NCBI GenBank assembly: GCA_008638375.1
Contig: CM018037.1
Location: 36,537,576-36,601,575 of the forward strand
DNA: 64,000 bases
Source of the DNA: Nyssa sinensis
Lineage: Eukaryota > Streptophyta > Magnoliopsida > Cornales > Nyssaceae
Direction of reading: 5' to 3'
Below, in pieces: positions 1 through 12,800 of the stretch. Numbering within the stretch: the first letter of the stretch is position 1; each line of letters opens with the position of its first letter. The position numbers and the translations under genes were made by a program. The notes beneath the pieces were generated by a model. It ran no database searches. It saw only the letters and a list, made by a program, of their open reading frames with translations, and was not told where the DNA came from.

Positions 1-159
1 TACTTTCAAAAAATGATGAAATATGAGTAATTTTTAAAGCAACAGAAGTTTCAAATTTCTTGTCGACAGTTTACAGAAGAAATACATGCTAAACTTTGGA
101 AAGCCTGGGTTGTTCTATTCATAATTTATTAACAAAAGAGCTTTGTGAGTTCTCATTAC

Positions 160-3100
160 CACTTCGCAAGGCAATCATAGCAGTAGCGTTTCCTTCTGCA
201 ATTTGAACAAATGACAATCCCACTCTTATCATTCTTCAAGCATTGGTGACACATCAAACTCCCCTGCTCCTTTTTCCGACTAGCAGCATCCTAATCAGAA
301 ATCTCATTATAATGAGAGGAAATTTGAAGCAAAAACGAAAGAAAACTAACCAATGATGCACCTGAGAACAATGCAAAGTATATTAGCAAGTGTCCTTTTT
401 TTCTTTTTGTTTTCCACTTCTTCCCTCTTCTAAGGGGGAACTTTTCTCCTCACTGAATGCTTCAAGGAGTCAATTTTGTTTTTTTATCTTTTTTTTATAT
501 ACAAGAAGAGAATACAAGCTACTACTGGAGGATACAAAGACCTACCTAAGGACATGCTTTTAGAATATTTTGTCAGATTAACGTATACCTCTAATGGATA
601 CCTGGCATTTATGACATGTGGCACATTTATCTCAATGTGTTGAATAGCAAAACCCATGTCAATTCTTTGTTATGTAGTCAAATAAACTTATCTTTCGGGC
701 AATTTAGTTGCCCCTTAGGCACTTATTGCCATCAGTTTCCATGGAGCTCAATTTCCTTGTCTTTTCATTTTTTATCTTTCTTTATTCATTATCACTGTTA
801 TAATTATTATTACTTTTGGTCGGTGAAGAGTTATTATTTTGGTATCGGCATTAAGTATCCATATATAATGTGGGATCGTATGTTGTTGGAAATGTTTCCC
901 GTGCTCTTTGAAGCTTCATACGAATTGCTCTCTAGAATCTAGTCACAACTTGCAATCTCTAAATTTTTATAGCCATTTCACAAGTCTATTAACCAACATG
1001 CGCAAATAACTAATCATCAATAAAAGAGGAATGAATTTAAAAAAAAAAAAAAACTCACTGCTAATCCTGAATTTGCCAATCCATTTGATTTTCCCTTCTC
1101 GGTGAAGTTTTCCTCTTTTATGCATGCAGATTTGTAAAATTCATCAACGTGCTTCCTTGGCCTTCCTCTAGACCTTTTCTGAACGCTGCTGGATTCAGCT
1201 AATAACTCGCCAGCATCTTTATTCATAACCAAAACCTTCTCTTCTTTGTGTGAACAACTAAGGACTTCACCAGCAATAATTACCCGTGGCTTCTTCATAG
1301 ACCCCTTCGGTCGGCCACGCTTTCGTTTTCTATCCACATTCTCATCTCCACCATCAATTACATAGGCAGCTTTGCCCATTTGACTCTGATCTTCTTTAGC
1401 AGCGAGAATTAACTTTTCAGCCTTTGAACCCTGCAGTACGTTCTCATCTCCAGCATGACTTTCATGGGCAAATGTGCTGGCCTCACCCCAACTAGGAGCA
1501 CCAATTGGTTTTTCACTCTCAGAACCCTGAATTACGTTCTGATCTCTACCATCATTTTTATGAGCAACTCCACTTTTGCAACCCTGATCTTCTTTACGTG
1601 CAAGGATTGGTGTCTCATTCTTCAAGAACTGGGAGTTCTTCAAATTCTCATCTCCAACATCATTTCCCCTGCCAACTTCACCAGCCTCATCAGCAGCAAT
1701 TGGCCATTTCTTCTTCTTTGAACCCTTGGGTCGGCCAAGCTTGCGCTTTTTCAGAGACAGTCTCATTAGCACCCTCATTTTTAACATTGACGGCCAGAAG
1801 TTCATCTCCTTTCTCGGAGAGAATCAACTTCTTTTTATTATTTGAACCCCTAGGCCGGCCAAAGTTAACCTTCTGCCTGACAATCTCATCAACACTACAA
1901 TTGCCACTGGCAACTCCACCTGACATTCCCTGATTTTCTTGAATTTCTTCAGCTGCAAGAATTTTCTTCTTGTTCTTGGAACCCTTCGGCCTGCCTCGCC
2001 CATCCTTCTTCCGCACAATAACCTCATCTTTAGCATCATTTCCTCCCACAACAAAACCCAACATTCCCTGATTTTCTTCAGCTGCAAGAATTTTCTTCTT
2101 CTTCCTCTTGGAACCCTTGGGCCTGCCTCGCCCATCCTTCTTCCGCATAATGACCTTGACTTTAGCGCCATTTCCTCCCACAACAAAACCCAGCATTCCC
2201 TGATTTTCTTCAGCTGCAAGAATTTTCTTCTTCTTCGTGGAACCCTTCGGCCTGCCCCGCCCATCCTTCTTCCTCACAATAACCTCGTCTTTAGTTCCAT
2301 TTCCTCCCACAACAAAGCCCAACATTCCCTGATTTTCTTCAGCTGCAAGAAGATTCTTCTTCTTCGTGGAACCCTTCGGCCTGCCTCGCCCATCCTTCTT
2401 CAGCACAATAACCTCCTCTTTAGCGTCATTTCCTCCCACAACAAAACCCAACATTCCCTGATTTTCTTCAGCTGCAAGAAGTTTCTTCTTCTTCATGGAA
2501 CCCTTCGGCCTGCCTCGCCCATCCTTCTTCCGCACAATAACCTCATCTTTAGCGTCATTTCCTCCCACAACAAAACCCAACATTCCCTGATTTTCTTCAG
2601 CTGCAAGAATTTTCTTCTTCTTTGTGGAACCCTTTGGCCTGCCTCGCCCATCCTTCTTCCGCACAATAACCTCATCTTTAACACCATTTCTTCCCACAAC
2701 AAAACCACACATTCCCTGATTTTCTTCAGCTGCAAGAAATTTCTTCTTGTTCTTGGAACCCTTCGGCCTGCCTCGCCCATCCTTCTTCCGCACAATAACC
2801 TCCACTTTAGCGCCATTTCCTCCCACAACAAAACCACGCATTCCCTGGTTTTCTACAGCCGCAAGAATTTTCTTCTTTTTCTTGCAACCCTTCGGCCTGC
2901 CCCGCCCACCCTTCTTCCGCTCAATAATCTCATCCATATTACCATTTCCTCCGGCAACTTCATTGGATTGTTCCTGAAATTTTGCGTTATCAAGAATCTT
3001 CTTTTTATTTTTTGAACCTTTTGGTCTACCAAACTTGCCCTTCCTACACACATTGTCATCTGCATCACCAGACCGGCCTGGAGCTCCTTCATTATCAAGA

Positions 3101-3678
3101 CCCAAACCGCCACTCCCATCCTCAGCTGCAGTGGAACAGCCTTGAAATTCTTCGCCTACAAGAATTGGACTATTTTTCCTAAATACAATGTCACCGGATT
3201 GCCCCTGAACTCCTTCACCAGGAAGAGTCTGACTATCTCCACAGCCGGGAACTTCACCAGACCGAACCGGACAGTTATTTCCGTCAGGGACTTCCCCAAA
3301 CAAGGCCCAAATTCCCTCACAATCAAGAATCGCGCCGTCATTTCCACCTGCAACTTCCCCATACCGTCCTGGAATTAGGTCACTCCCAGCGTTGACTTCA
3401 GTAAACCAGCCCGGAATCACTTCACCCCCAAGAGCCAGAACGTCATTCCCACCTGCATTTTCACCCAATCTCTCCTGAACCCCATTAGCATCAAGAAATA
3501 CGCCATAATTTCCACTCGACCAGACCTGCGAACAGTCATTTCCGCCTGCCTCTTCCCTGAACCGACCCTCAATTCCTTCACCAGCAAGAACCTCCGCCCC
3601 CTGACTCTCTTTACATTCCGGCTGCTTGCGCTTTCTTTTTTGGCCGACCACGTCATCTCCGCCCGCGAAAACTTCCAT
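160..3678 (-). CDS. JMJ25/KDM3-like histone H3K9 demethylase, 5' part (exons 1-2), with AT-hook array
   Basis: The gene runs leftward and continues past the left edge. Exon 1 is about 1059-3678 (ATG at 3676-3678; donor GTGAGT after 1059). Exon 2 is about 160-290 and reads MCHQCLKNDKSGIVICSNC followed by RKRYCYDCLAKW. This is the RING-like cysteine cluster (CxxC, CxxC, CxxC) typical of plant JMJ25/JMJ27-type KDM3 demethylases, which remove H3K9 methylation in the nucleus. The JmjC domain would be further left and is not seen. Exon 1 is very basic. After an acidic, Gly/Asn-rich first 200 residues it holds about 13 AT-hook-like cores (GRPKGS or RGRPRK) with KKKK runs. Reading frame changes near 1752: residues 1-about 645 are in one frame and the rest (with three more AT hooks) in the next. 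The exon is 2620 bp, one more than a multiple of three, while both flanking phases are 0. Assignment to KDM3 rests on exon 2 and is fairly sure. Confidence 0.8.
291..1058 (-). other. intron 1 of the JMJ25-like gene
   Basis: AT-rich sequence between the GTGAGT donor (next to 1059) and the GATTAG acceptor (next to 290). I see no other gene in it. A plus-strand open frame at 616-942 has no recognisable protein. Confidence 0.6.
1059..1752 (-). CDS. 3' part of exon 1 of the JMJ25-like gene, in the shifted frame
   Basis: After the frame break, the coding sequence goes on as KKRKLGRPKGSKKKKWP, then a charged linker, then RKRKRGRPKGSMKKPR and KRSRGRPRKHVDEF, and ends at SGLA before GTGAGT. The three AT hooks and joining to exon 2 in phase show that this is the original reading frame rather than chance. 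Without the frame break it would simply continue the first 1.9 kb of exon 1. Confidence 0.7.
1935..2925 (-). repeat. 129-bp tandem repeat encoding AT-hook units
   Basis: Inside exon 1 of the JMJ25-like gene about eight consecutive units of 43 codons (one or two have extra codons) follow one another. Each has an AT-hook core GRGRPKGS, a KKKK run, then LAAEENQGMLGFVVGGN and a short acidic link. Less similar units flank the array on both sides. The period is a multiple of three, so the other frames and the opposite strand also stay open for long stretches. Those long ORFs are shadows of the array. Confidence 0.9.
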
Positions 3679-4437
3679 TCTCCATCTCCATCTCCAATTT
3701 CATCCGATATCCGTAAAATAGTGCTGCTCACAATAACAGGAACCACTCAGCGCGCTCTCTTCACACCTCCAGTTGCGTATCCCCTCCTCCTACACCCCAC
3801 TTCTGATCATCATTATCCCCCATTTTCTTCCCCCTTCCATTATAAAAAAAAAAAAAACCTGACAACTGCAATTACAACTACAATCTATTCAATTGGGTAC
3901 AAATGATACATTATAAAGAGACATTTGATACACCACTTTTATTTGGATCGATCAATTGCTTGAATGAATCACTATCGTATACCGTCATCTATCTATACTA
4001 AGAAGTAGTAGTAGAGACTGTAGAGTGTTACCCCCCTGGTTTTCAAAACAGTGATGATCGGATATGAATCACACGATGTTGTTGGTTGTTTGGAGATTTT
4101 ATTGTAACAGTAGGGTGGGGTCCACTTGCTCTGATCAGTCAGTGGGTCGTCCTACAAATACAGAATCTGGTACGCTGTTGGAAAAAATTAATTAACAATG
4201 TCGGAATTGCTCGCAGTCGCAGGCACGCACGTCCATCTAATTCAGTTTGATCGAAGGGTGAGTGTGAGATCGGATTGTAGGGTTTCATGGCTTTTGATTA
4301 AGCGCGTGTTTGAAGGGTTACATTTACAGTATATGAAGCTGCCTCATATCTGTTGGCAACACGACAAGGTTGTTTCGGTTGGATGTTGACAAATCTATGG
4401 CTTTTGATCATTTGTATTGAGAACCGACAACAAAAGG
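3679..4437. other. upstream region of the JMJ25-like gene
   Basis: Between the JMJ25-like start codon and the tRNA gene. It should hold the promoter and 5' UTR of the leftward gene. I see C/T-rich stretches at 3760-3840 and an A-run at 3846-3857, but no promoter element I would commit to. A 63-codon plus-strand frame at 4198-4389 looks like chance. Confidence 0.4.
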
Positions 4438-4509
4438 GGTTCCATGGTCTAGTGGTCAGGACATTGGACTCTGAATCCAGTAACCCGAGTTCAAATCTCG
4501 GTGGAACCT
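4438..4509 (+). tRNA. tRNA-Gln (anticodon CTG)
   Basis: A complete cloverleaf can be folded. The acceptor stem is GGTTCC with GGAACC, followed by discriminator T. The D arm has A box TGGTCTAGTGGTCAGG. The anticodon stem is TTGGA/TCCAG with loop CTCTGAA, giving anticodon CTG at 4471-4473. The T arm is CCGAG/CTCGG with TTCAAAT. There is no intron. A long T-run shortly after the 3' end fits RNA polymerase III termination. Confidence 0.95.
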
Positions 4510-4520
4510 TGAAATAATTT

Positions 4521-4555
4521 TGGATTTTTTTTTTTGTTTTTTTTTTGTTTTTTAA
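4521..4555 (+). terminator. T-rich RNA polymerase III terminator region after tRNA-Gln
   Basis: Repeated runs of 8-10 T begin about 17 bp after the tRNA end. Runs of four or more T stop RNA polymerase III. Confidence 0.6.
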
Positions 4556-6327
4556 TGATGTCTCTTAGTTCCCTTTAAATCATTTATTTGTGATAATTAT
4601 TATTTTTTTTATCTGTAAAAGTACTTATATAGAAAGGCACCCAACCCAAGGAGACCCATAATTATAAATAAATAAAATGAACAACAATAAAATTACAACT
4701 TAAGATTCTTCGAAAAAAAAAAAAAATCTACATATATAGAATAGTAAAAGCAAATAAAATATTTAATACAAAAAATGAAATACTCTTCTTTTCTTTTTTT
4801 TTCATCAAATGAAGTATTATCTTGACTTTGTCAAATTAATTCACACATTTAGATTTATAACGCGTTCTTGCAAGTCATTTCGTCCTACTATCCGTGTTCA
4901 ACTACTCTTTCATCTCTAAAGTTCTACGACCTCTCTCACTTCTCTTCCTCCGTAAATACCATACTAGAATAAAAGGTGAGTTGTTTTCAAAACAAACTTC
5001 ACATAGTCTTTTTAATCCTACTACGTTGATATTAAATTATCGACTAAAAAACATCTCTCGACTAGAGATTGACATTATCCAATATCAACTTTTATTTAAA
5101 CATGTTATTACAATAGTGTACACAAAATATTTTAGAATATGAATACAGTCTTTTTCAATCCATTCACCATTTACCATTCGAGCTCTCGTACTCAAAGGGC
5201 ATTTGTAGAGAATCTGAACTTGTTTCTAACATATGCTTTATACCTAGATTCAATGACATTATCCAATGTCCAATTATGCCATGTCTACTACCCTTACTCT
5301 CTCTCACTCTTTCTCTCTCTTTTTTCTTTATATTTTTTGCTCTTTTTAATTCTACATTCACATACATACTATGGCAAAGGTCAAATCATTGCTCTATACA
5401 TTGATTAAAGCTCGTCCAAGTTTAATAAGCAATTATTTTATGCATATACCCAAAGTAAAACTTGTAGTCAAACTATCCGTCTCAACACACTCAACTAACG
5501 ATGACCACACTGAACAATGACTTTTTTATTTTTATTTTTACTAATCGGAATGCTCATGCTTACACAGGCTTAATTTGTCGTTCATATGAAATATGACAAA
5601 TTCGTAAAGAAATAATATAAAATAATCATAAATAAATAAATTCATAAATAAATAATAAAAAAATAGACAAAACCATCCATCATGAATGAATGACAATTTT
5701 TTAAATAAGTAATAAAATATGAACAAAACAATCCATAACAAAAGACGACAAACCTTCATTTATAATATAGTAATAAATAAGTAAAATACATTTCATAAAA
5801 ATTATCAAAATAAAGAACACATCCATGTAAACAAGTATACAAGACAACATTCAAATCCATCGTCTAGGGGCAGAAAAACAATGACAAATCTTCTTGTCAC
5901 ATAAACAAAGGTATTGGTATAGGGTTCCTCTCTCTCTCTCTCTCTCTCTCTCCCTCTCCCTCAAAAAAATAAAATAAAGAGGTTACAATAGATTTATGTT
6001 GCAAGAATATTGATGTTCATAAATGTAATCAAAAAAAAAAAAAAAAGAAAGAAAAAGAAAGAAAGGTCCCAATGCTTGTATGGGATTCCAACATTCAAGT
6101 TATTGTTGCAACACAACCTAGGTGATTCCATAAAAATAGGCCAAAAGCCCCAATCTACAATTACAATAGTACATGCATTGGGAAAAAAAGATGTAAAATT
6201 AACAGCATCTGCTTTACAAATGACCCACACTTTGCATGTGCAAGTGCCGGCACACATACAATTGATGCTGATTGCAGTTTCTTCCCAATACAGTTCTCTC
6301 CCTAACGAACAATCATGTACGAAAAAT
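4556..6327. other. intergenic region with low-complexity sequence
   Basis: AT-rich DNA between the tRNA gene and the 3' side of DMS3. It contains a GGCACCCAACCCAAGG stretch at 4636-4651 like the 3' ends of plant L1 LINEs, a (CT)n tract at 5931-5951, an A-run at 6031-6046, and several AT-rich frames that do not look coding. The 6080-6327 part may be the DMS3 3' UTR. Confidence 0.4.
5931..5951. repeat. (CT)n microsatellite
   Basis: Uninterrupted CT dinucleotides, followed by a CCCTCTCCC stretch. Confidence 0.9.
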
Positions 6328-6408
6328 TTACCCACAAGCATTAGTGATCACAGATGCCTGAGCTAATCCAGCCTCTGCAAGATCTGATTTTCGAAGAAGC
6401 CATCGTGT
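6328..6408 (-). CDS. DMS3: possible terminal exon of DMS3
   Basis: The last clear exon ends in phase 0 at ATQ before GTAATT. About 420 bp further on, an AG acceptor is followed by 26 open codons (start TRWLLRKSDLAEAGLAQAS) and a TAA at 6328-6330. I do not recognise this tail in other DMS3 proteins. Other short acceptors nearby, or reading through the donor (VIP then stop), are also possible. Confidence 0.3.
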   Translation of the reverse strand, partial: TRWLLRKSDLAEAGLAQASVITNACG

Positions 6409-6824
6409 CTTCAATTGAACTCAGGAACACATGCCTCAATTTTCCATCAAGATTCACTTTCATCCACAACCAGAAAACAAGGATCCAGCCAGAAGTTAAA
6501 AGTACAAGTTGACAAACAGCACATTTCAACATTCCCCATTTCCTTGTCTGGTTCAATAAGGATATTAGTTTTTCAATGCAGAAATCATCTTGGGGTCAGT
6601 CTATCTCGCCCTTGCCTGAGCCTGATGATGCACATTATATTGATACTGTTATTCCAAAAACACTGAACGTAATTGGAGACAGCATGTAACATCAGTCTAC
6701 ATCAACTAAAGATGGTTTGATTTTATATTTCAAACAGGCAACAGCTAATTGAATTTAGAAAAGAATTAGTTACATCTGTAAGTAACTATTACACATGCTA
6801 GTCAAGATATCCTCAAGGAATTAC

Positions 6825-9800
6825 CTGAGTCGCATATGGTGAGCTTTCTGCCAGGAACCTGACAAACTCTTGCTTTTTTATTTCAAAACTGAACTTTGCA
6901 TGGTCTAATAAGGTTTGTTCTCTCCGAATATCATCCAGAAATATATCCTTTTTCCACTTCATCTCCTTTAACCGGTTTTCAGTTTCAAAATAGTTCTCAG
7001 GCAGATTTGACATCCCAGAGCTTTTTGGGAATTTGACGTCTACGTCTTCCCTTTTATCATATAGGTATAAAAAGAAACAATCAAATTCATGAAAACAAAC
7101 AATAAACTTAACATGATACAGCAAAGACAACAGACATCTAATTGATCTCTCTTCTATCTAGTGGATCAACGTGTGATGCAAGGAGAAGAAATTCAAGTTT
7201 TTTCTCTATAGAATGCAGTGGTATGCAATGTTTTAACTGTACATTAACCACAATAAGCTAAGAAGAGTTAACCATACTAAACAATGCTATCTACCTTTAT
7301 GCAGACAAAAGGGATTAATGCCTAACATTTATCAAAGTTGAGAGCTGATCTTTAAACTGTTTGAGGACAATTTTAGAATGGGATAAAATTCCAGAGATTG
7401 TTCTTTTGCAACAACCATAAAAATTTAATCCTTGTAAAAACAAATACAGACAATGCAGATCAGTTTATGGTTGAAACAAAATCATGCAGACTGTTATGGC
7501 TCTAGCAATCACAAGTTGACTTTTGGAAGGTCACAAAGTCATGCCAGCACTTCACAAGACTTCTATTTGCCAGGAGGAAGAAAAAAAAAGCAAGGATAGT
7601 TCGAAAAAAAAAGATAGGATAGTTCGACTATCTTGGTTGACAATTCCCCACAAGTTCAGAAACAGGTCCATGGTTTCAAGAACATTCGCATTTGAAGAAA
7701 ACTGTAAGCATTTCTCTAAGTTGCAACGGGTCATATATTTTTGAATAGAAGAGAATATGACTGGAATTTATTATCATATTTAATTGAACAAAAAATATTG
7801 CCATACCACTCATAGTGGCTATTCCTTTTTTTCCGATAAGTCATAATCTCTAAGTTTCTTACCGACTGCCGAGGCAAAACACACCAGTAGTCCTTATCAT
7901 CCCGCCGTCCAAAGACAAAGCTCCATCACTTATACAAGGGAGAGCTTGTACCATATCTGCCCTTGTTCTGTACACTTGCAGACGAGAGAGAAGATTATAG
8001 AAAAGAGTCTCTCTAAGGCCATGCCCATTGGTAGTGACACAGAATGAGTTCATGCTGTCAACATTTATCATATTCACAGCAAAACCAAGAAAGCCAGGTG
8101 GAAATTCCCCACTAGGTAATTTTGGCTTCAGAAGGATCAAGCCTCCTTTGAGGGTCGTCAGCTACAAACTCACCAACATATGGCCTGAACACACACCAAA
8201 AAAAAGAAGAAGATGAAGAAAGAAAGAACTCTTCAGAACACTAACAACCAAAACTCCAGATTGCCCAAACAAAGACAGTATACAAGGCACATACCTTAGA
8301 CTTTCAAGACAAATAACAAGAAATCGGCCATCCAGAGACCTTCCAATAGAAGCTCCAAGCCCATGAAGACCAGAACTTTTATTTATAAAGCCTTCTTTAT
8401 CATATGTTTCAAGAGCTTTAACACCATCATATTGTCTTGCAGACAACTGCCAACATAGTTTCCATCCCCAAGTACTCTGAGAGAAGCCTGGGTTCCAGAA
8501 GTTCGAAAAAAAAAAGGTCAAGCATACTACAGATTAATAACAGTAAGAATCCCGAAATACTCAATTAACATCCTATGCAACTATCCTCATCCACAAGCTA
8601 GTAAAGTTAGCAAGCCAACTTGTAGATTCCCAACCAGTGGGCCATCAATTATATCATGCCCTTCATAAACACACTCATACAAAATAAGAGGCAAAGCAAT
8701 ATAAGATCAATTCACAGATGGTCAGCAACCCAATCAATAGTTCACTGTGTCATTGTACAGAATATTATGGTGCAATAATTTCTTGGACCATGGCCAAATC
8801 AAAATGGCTCATAAATGATAAACTGCAGCAACATAAGAGGCAATTACTGTAACATAAGCCACAATAAAGGAAAAATGAAAAACAAGAAAACTGCAAAATC
8901 ATACTAACCTGCTAAGGTTATCATCATCTACTTTGCCAAGTGTAGCAACAATACCAAGCACATCCTTGCTCAATGGAAGATGAGAAGCCTGAGTACCATG
9001 ACGAGTTTTTAGCTGGCACAAAATGCCAGCTGCAGATTTCTCGTGCCTTAGAATGTGTTCAACTGTTTCCTCCTCACTCTGTATGTGGGAAAGATCCTCA
9101 TTTTCGGTCATATGCACACTTGATGACTGATACTTGCCAACACTAACTGAGAGAATACTTGTTAGGGGAAAATAAGAACAAACATAAAAGTTAATTCTAC
9201 AAGATTGCAAGAGAATCAAGGTCTCAAAATAATTTTATTTCCAAAGTGCTGTCAATTTGAAACTAAAAACTCTAATAAACCCATAAATAGTGCTTATCTT
9301 TTAAAAACCTCATGATTTAAATCCACTTTGGGGTATGACATGAAGATAATGCTGTAGAATGCAAAACGAGAGGTGGTGTGTAAAAACAGATGAATGTGAA
9401 CAACACAATGCAAATTGAGTTGTGCGCTACTAGAAATTCTTTGTTGATGGGTAACAATTACACTCAAGGTTGAAACCATATGCCCTCTGCTTAGTGGGGC
9501 AAAGTTTATTCAAAGCACCAAAATTCCAATCTTACAAGCTAGAGAATCGTTCGTGTTATTCACTCAGCAGGGTCCCCAAATATTTTTGGCTTTTTCACTT
9601 TCCAAGTTTTGCATTAATTTTCAAGTAATTTTTACATTGACAGTGACATGTACTGAAAATTAGAATAAGGCATGTACCTTGCATATCAAGAATAGAGTCG
9701 TCCAAGCTGTTTTTCTGAGTTTTCAATAATTTGATATTGTTTTCATGCTGTTTAATTTTTAGACCTAGCATTTGTAGATCATCCTGAAGTTTCTGCAAAT

Positions 9801-12800
9801 ATTAAAGCAACACGAAATTACTCCGATTGACCAAACCCCTCACAAATAATAGAATCTATTGAAAAAGACATAGACAACATTAACTCAGAAGAGATGAATC
9901 ATGTTTTGTTATTACCAAAAATCGCAACTAAAAGCCATGAAATCCTTTTCTTTTCTTTTCCTTTTTTGGTTGGAGAACAAAAGCAATTGATCAAAACATC
10001 CATTATTATGATCACATACATAGCAAAACATCTGCAGTTTTTAACCAATCCATAACAACCTTAGAATTATAGACGATTGATTCCGCCTTGCAAAGCGCTC
10101 CATTTTGTATTTCATCACTTGCAATTACACAAGAATCATTCTGACCCACATGCTTCAATGCTGATGAATCCTGGATGGATAATGCCGTCGCATGAACAGT
10201 AATCTGAAAAACCAATATCATGTATTGGACACAGAAATCTTTGATAAGCACGAGCATTGATATGATCAGAGAATAGCTAAAAAGACAGCAGTATGAAAAT
10301 AGTAAAAATTCCTTTCTCTTTCTACCCAATCATGCATATATGGATCAATATAGAAAAAATGAATATAAATTTAGTTCTTTTTCAATCAATGAACGATTGT
10401 TGCCTATGAAGTACAGGCACTCTATTTTACCTCACATATCCAGTGTCAAACACGGAAATGCTCGGACACATCCCGGACATATGTTGGACATGTGAGAAAA
10501 GAGTGCTCCAATTTTTCTGAATTTAGGACATGTTGGGGACACATTTTTGGATATTTTTTATTAGATTTTATTTTTACTTTTCCTCCTTCTTCTCCACTTT
10601 TTTTTTATATATATTTTTTGATAATATATATAGTAGTTAACAAATTTGTTTTGAAATTTAAATCATGAATGTTGATCATTAGATGAAGTTCTTAAATTTT
10701 TATTTAATAGTTCTATTACTTTGATATATTAATAATCTTGTCTTGTGTATTTTATAGCCAATTTTGATTGAAATAATATTAGGTTTTATTGTATGGTCAT
10801 ATAAAAATATATATTCAGTGTGTCCCCGACATATTCGCGTCTTACTTTTTTTTAAAATGTTGTGTCCGTCATTCATGTGTCCGTATTGTGTTGTATCCAT
10901 GTCCCGTGTCCATATCCGTACTTCTTACATTGTTGCTTTGAGGGTCACCACTAATGAAATGGGTATTGAGTCAAGAGCTCGGTAGAAGATAAATTGCCAC
11001 CATTCAAAATAAGCAATATAAGTTTTTGGAACTATAGAGAGACGAGATTTTCAGATACTCATACAAGTGACACAGTGAATAACTAATAACTGTTAGAAAA
11101 GTTTCAGAGTACCAAAAACTTATTTAGTGGTGGAAAAACTCTCAACAATCAACAAAAATTCCAAGAGTACTCATGCATTTTATTTACCATTCCGTTGTGT
11201 TGTCAAGTTGATGAGGAATCTCCCCGCTGCAAAAACAATGTGGTGCAAAAAGTATATACTTTTTTCAGATACGTGTATTCTTTGTGCTCCTCCCTAGTTA
11301 CTATCAGAAAATTCTTCAATTTCTTATCCTGCTGCTGCCAATTAGAAGCAAGCAAGGATCCTACAGCAAGTACATGAACAAATGATCTAGAACTTACACC
11401 AGATGATGCAAAGCACCTGTTGCTTACAGGCCACTGCATGCAAAATATGAAGAACCCAATATATGCTGCCACAAAAATAGAATATTTGTTGAAAGGGAAT
11501 GAGCTGGCCCTTTTGGTTTTCCTATGGTATAATGCTCTCTTTTTTCTTAGAAAATTTTATAAATTTGTCATCATCATACATTTCCACAAAACTTAAATCC
11601 AACACCAGTGGAGTCCTGTAATAGAATGCACATACAATTCACTCAACAAGCCTCAATCCTAACTTTTCCATACAACTTAATTGATCAGTTCTTTGTAACG
11701 CCACATCCAAATTTAAATCTAAGGCAGTCATATTCTTTCTCACAGTCTCAATCCACAATATCATTTGCCTCTTATTGTCCTTTTGGCATGGTCAACTTGG
11801 ATCAAATCACTCCTCCTTACTAGCACATCAAGTGATCCAGCACATTGCCAAGCTATCTTACATGATTTCCTTTCATTTTATCTTCAATTGGATCCATTTC
11901 TAACTTCTCAAGGCTTCATTTCTTATTCTATATTTCTATCTCCAGTTTTTTGGTAGTGCAACCCATCCATCTCAACATTTTCATTGCAGTTACATTCATT
12001 TTTCTAACGTGTCTCTTAACTCTTGACATTGCATACCATACAACATAATTAGTGTTATAGCTGTTGCATAAAGTTTTTCCTTTAGCTTGGCTAGAATTCT
12101 ACAATCATGCAACAGTTATGTGTTTTATCCATTCTTCTCTACCTTTATGAATAACTGATCCAAGATATAGAAAATGATCACCTTTAAGTATCTTTTGGTT
12201 ATTGAATTTCACTATAACTCCACTTCTACTTCTAATTTTACTAAAGTTACTCCATATATTTAGTCTTAATCCTACTTAACCTAATAACCTTTAGATTCTA
12301 AAGTATCTCTTCATAGTTCTAACTTATAACTAAGCCCTTCTTTACTTTCATTGATAAAGCTACATTATTTGCAAACAATATACACCATGAGACATCCTCT
12401 TGAATATACTTAGCGTAGTTATCAGAACCGGACTGGACAATGAAGGAATCAGGTTCACAGTTCATTAGTTCAACCAGTTTTATAATTAATATATTTAAAA
12501 ATATACTATATATTAAATTTGGAATAAAAATTACTAAAACAAAAACATTGCCCAAGTGGTTAAGATAGTTACTTTTCATACAAAGAATGAGGGTTCAAGT
12601 CTCCCTCTCTTCAATTTTTTAACTATAAAGACAATAAATGCATTATTGGTGCAATAAATGTTGCTAGAATAAAGTGATTGATGTGATGGCATGCTTCAAT
12701 AAATACCAGCCAACATGCCTTTAATAGAGCCATTCCAATATTCCATAATAGCCTACAAATAAGCATTGAAAATCGTAATTGACAACCTACAAACAAGCAT

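Noticed and set aside
1824..2837. Other minus-strand frames with repeated MGEAGRRVP units
   Set aside because: Shifted readings of the same repeat array.
1939..3015. 358-codon plus-strand frame opposite the AT-hook array
   Set aside because: It is the complement of a 129-bp repeat with a period divisible by three, so stops are avoided in several frames at once. Its product (repeats of SHNKTQHSLIFFSCK) resembles no known protein.
6010..6366. 118-codon plus-strand frame near the DMS3 3' end
   Set aside because: Starts in an A-run, has no recognisable domain, and probably lies opposite the DMS3 3' UTR.
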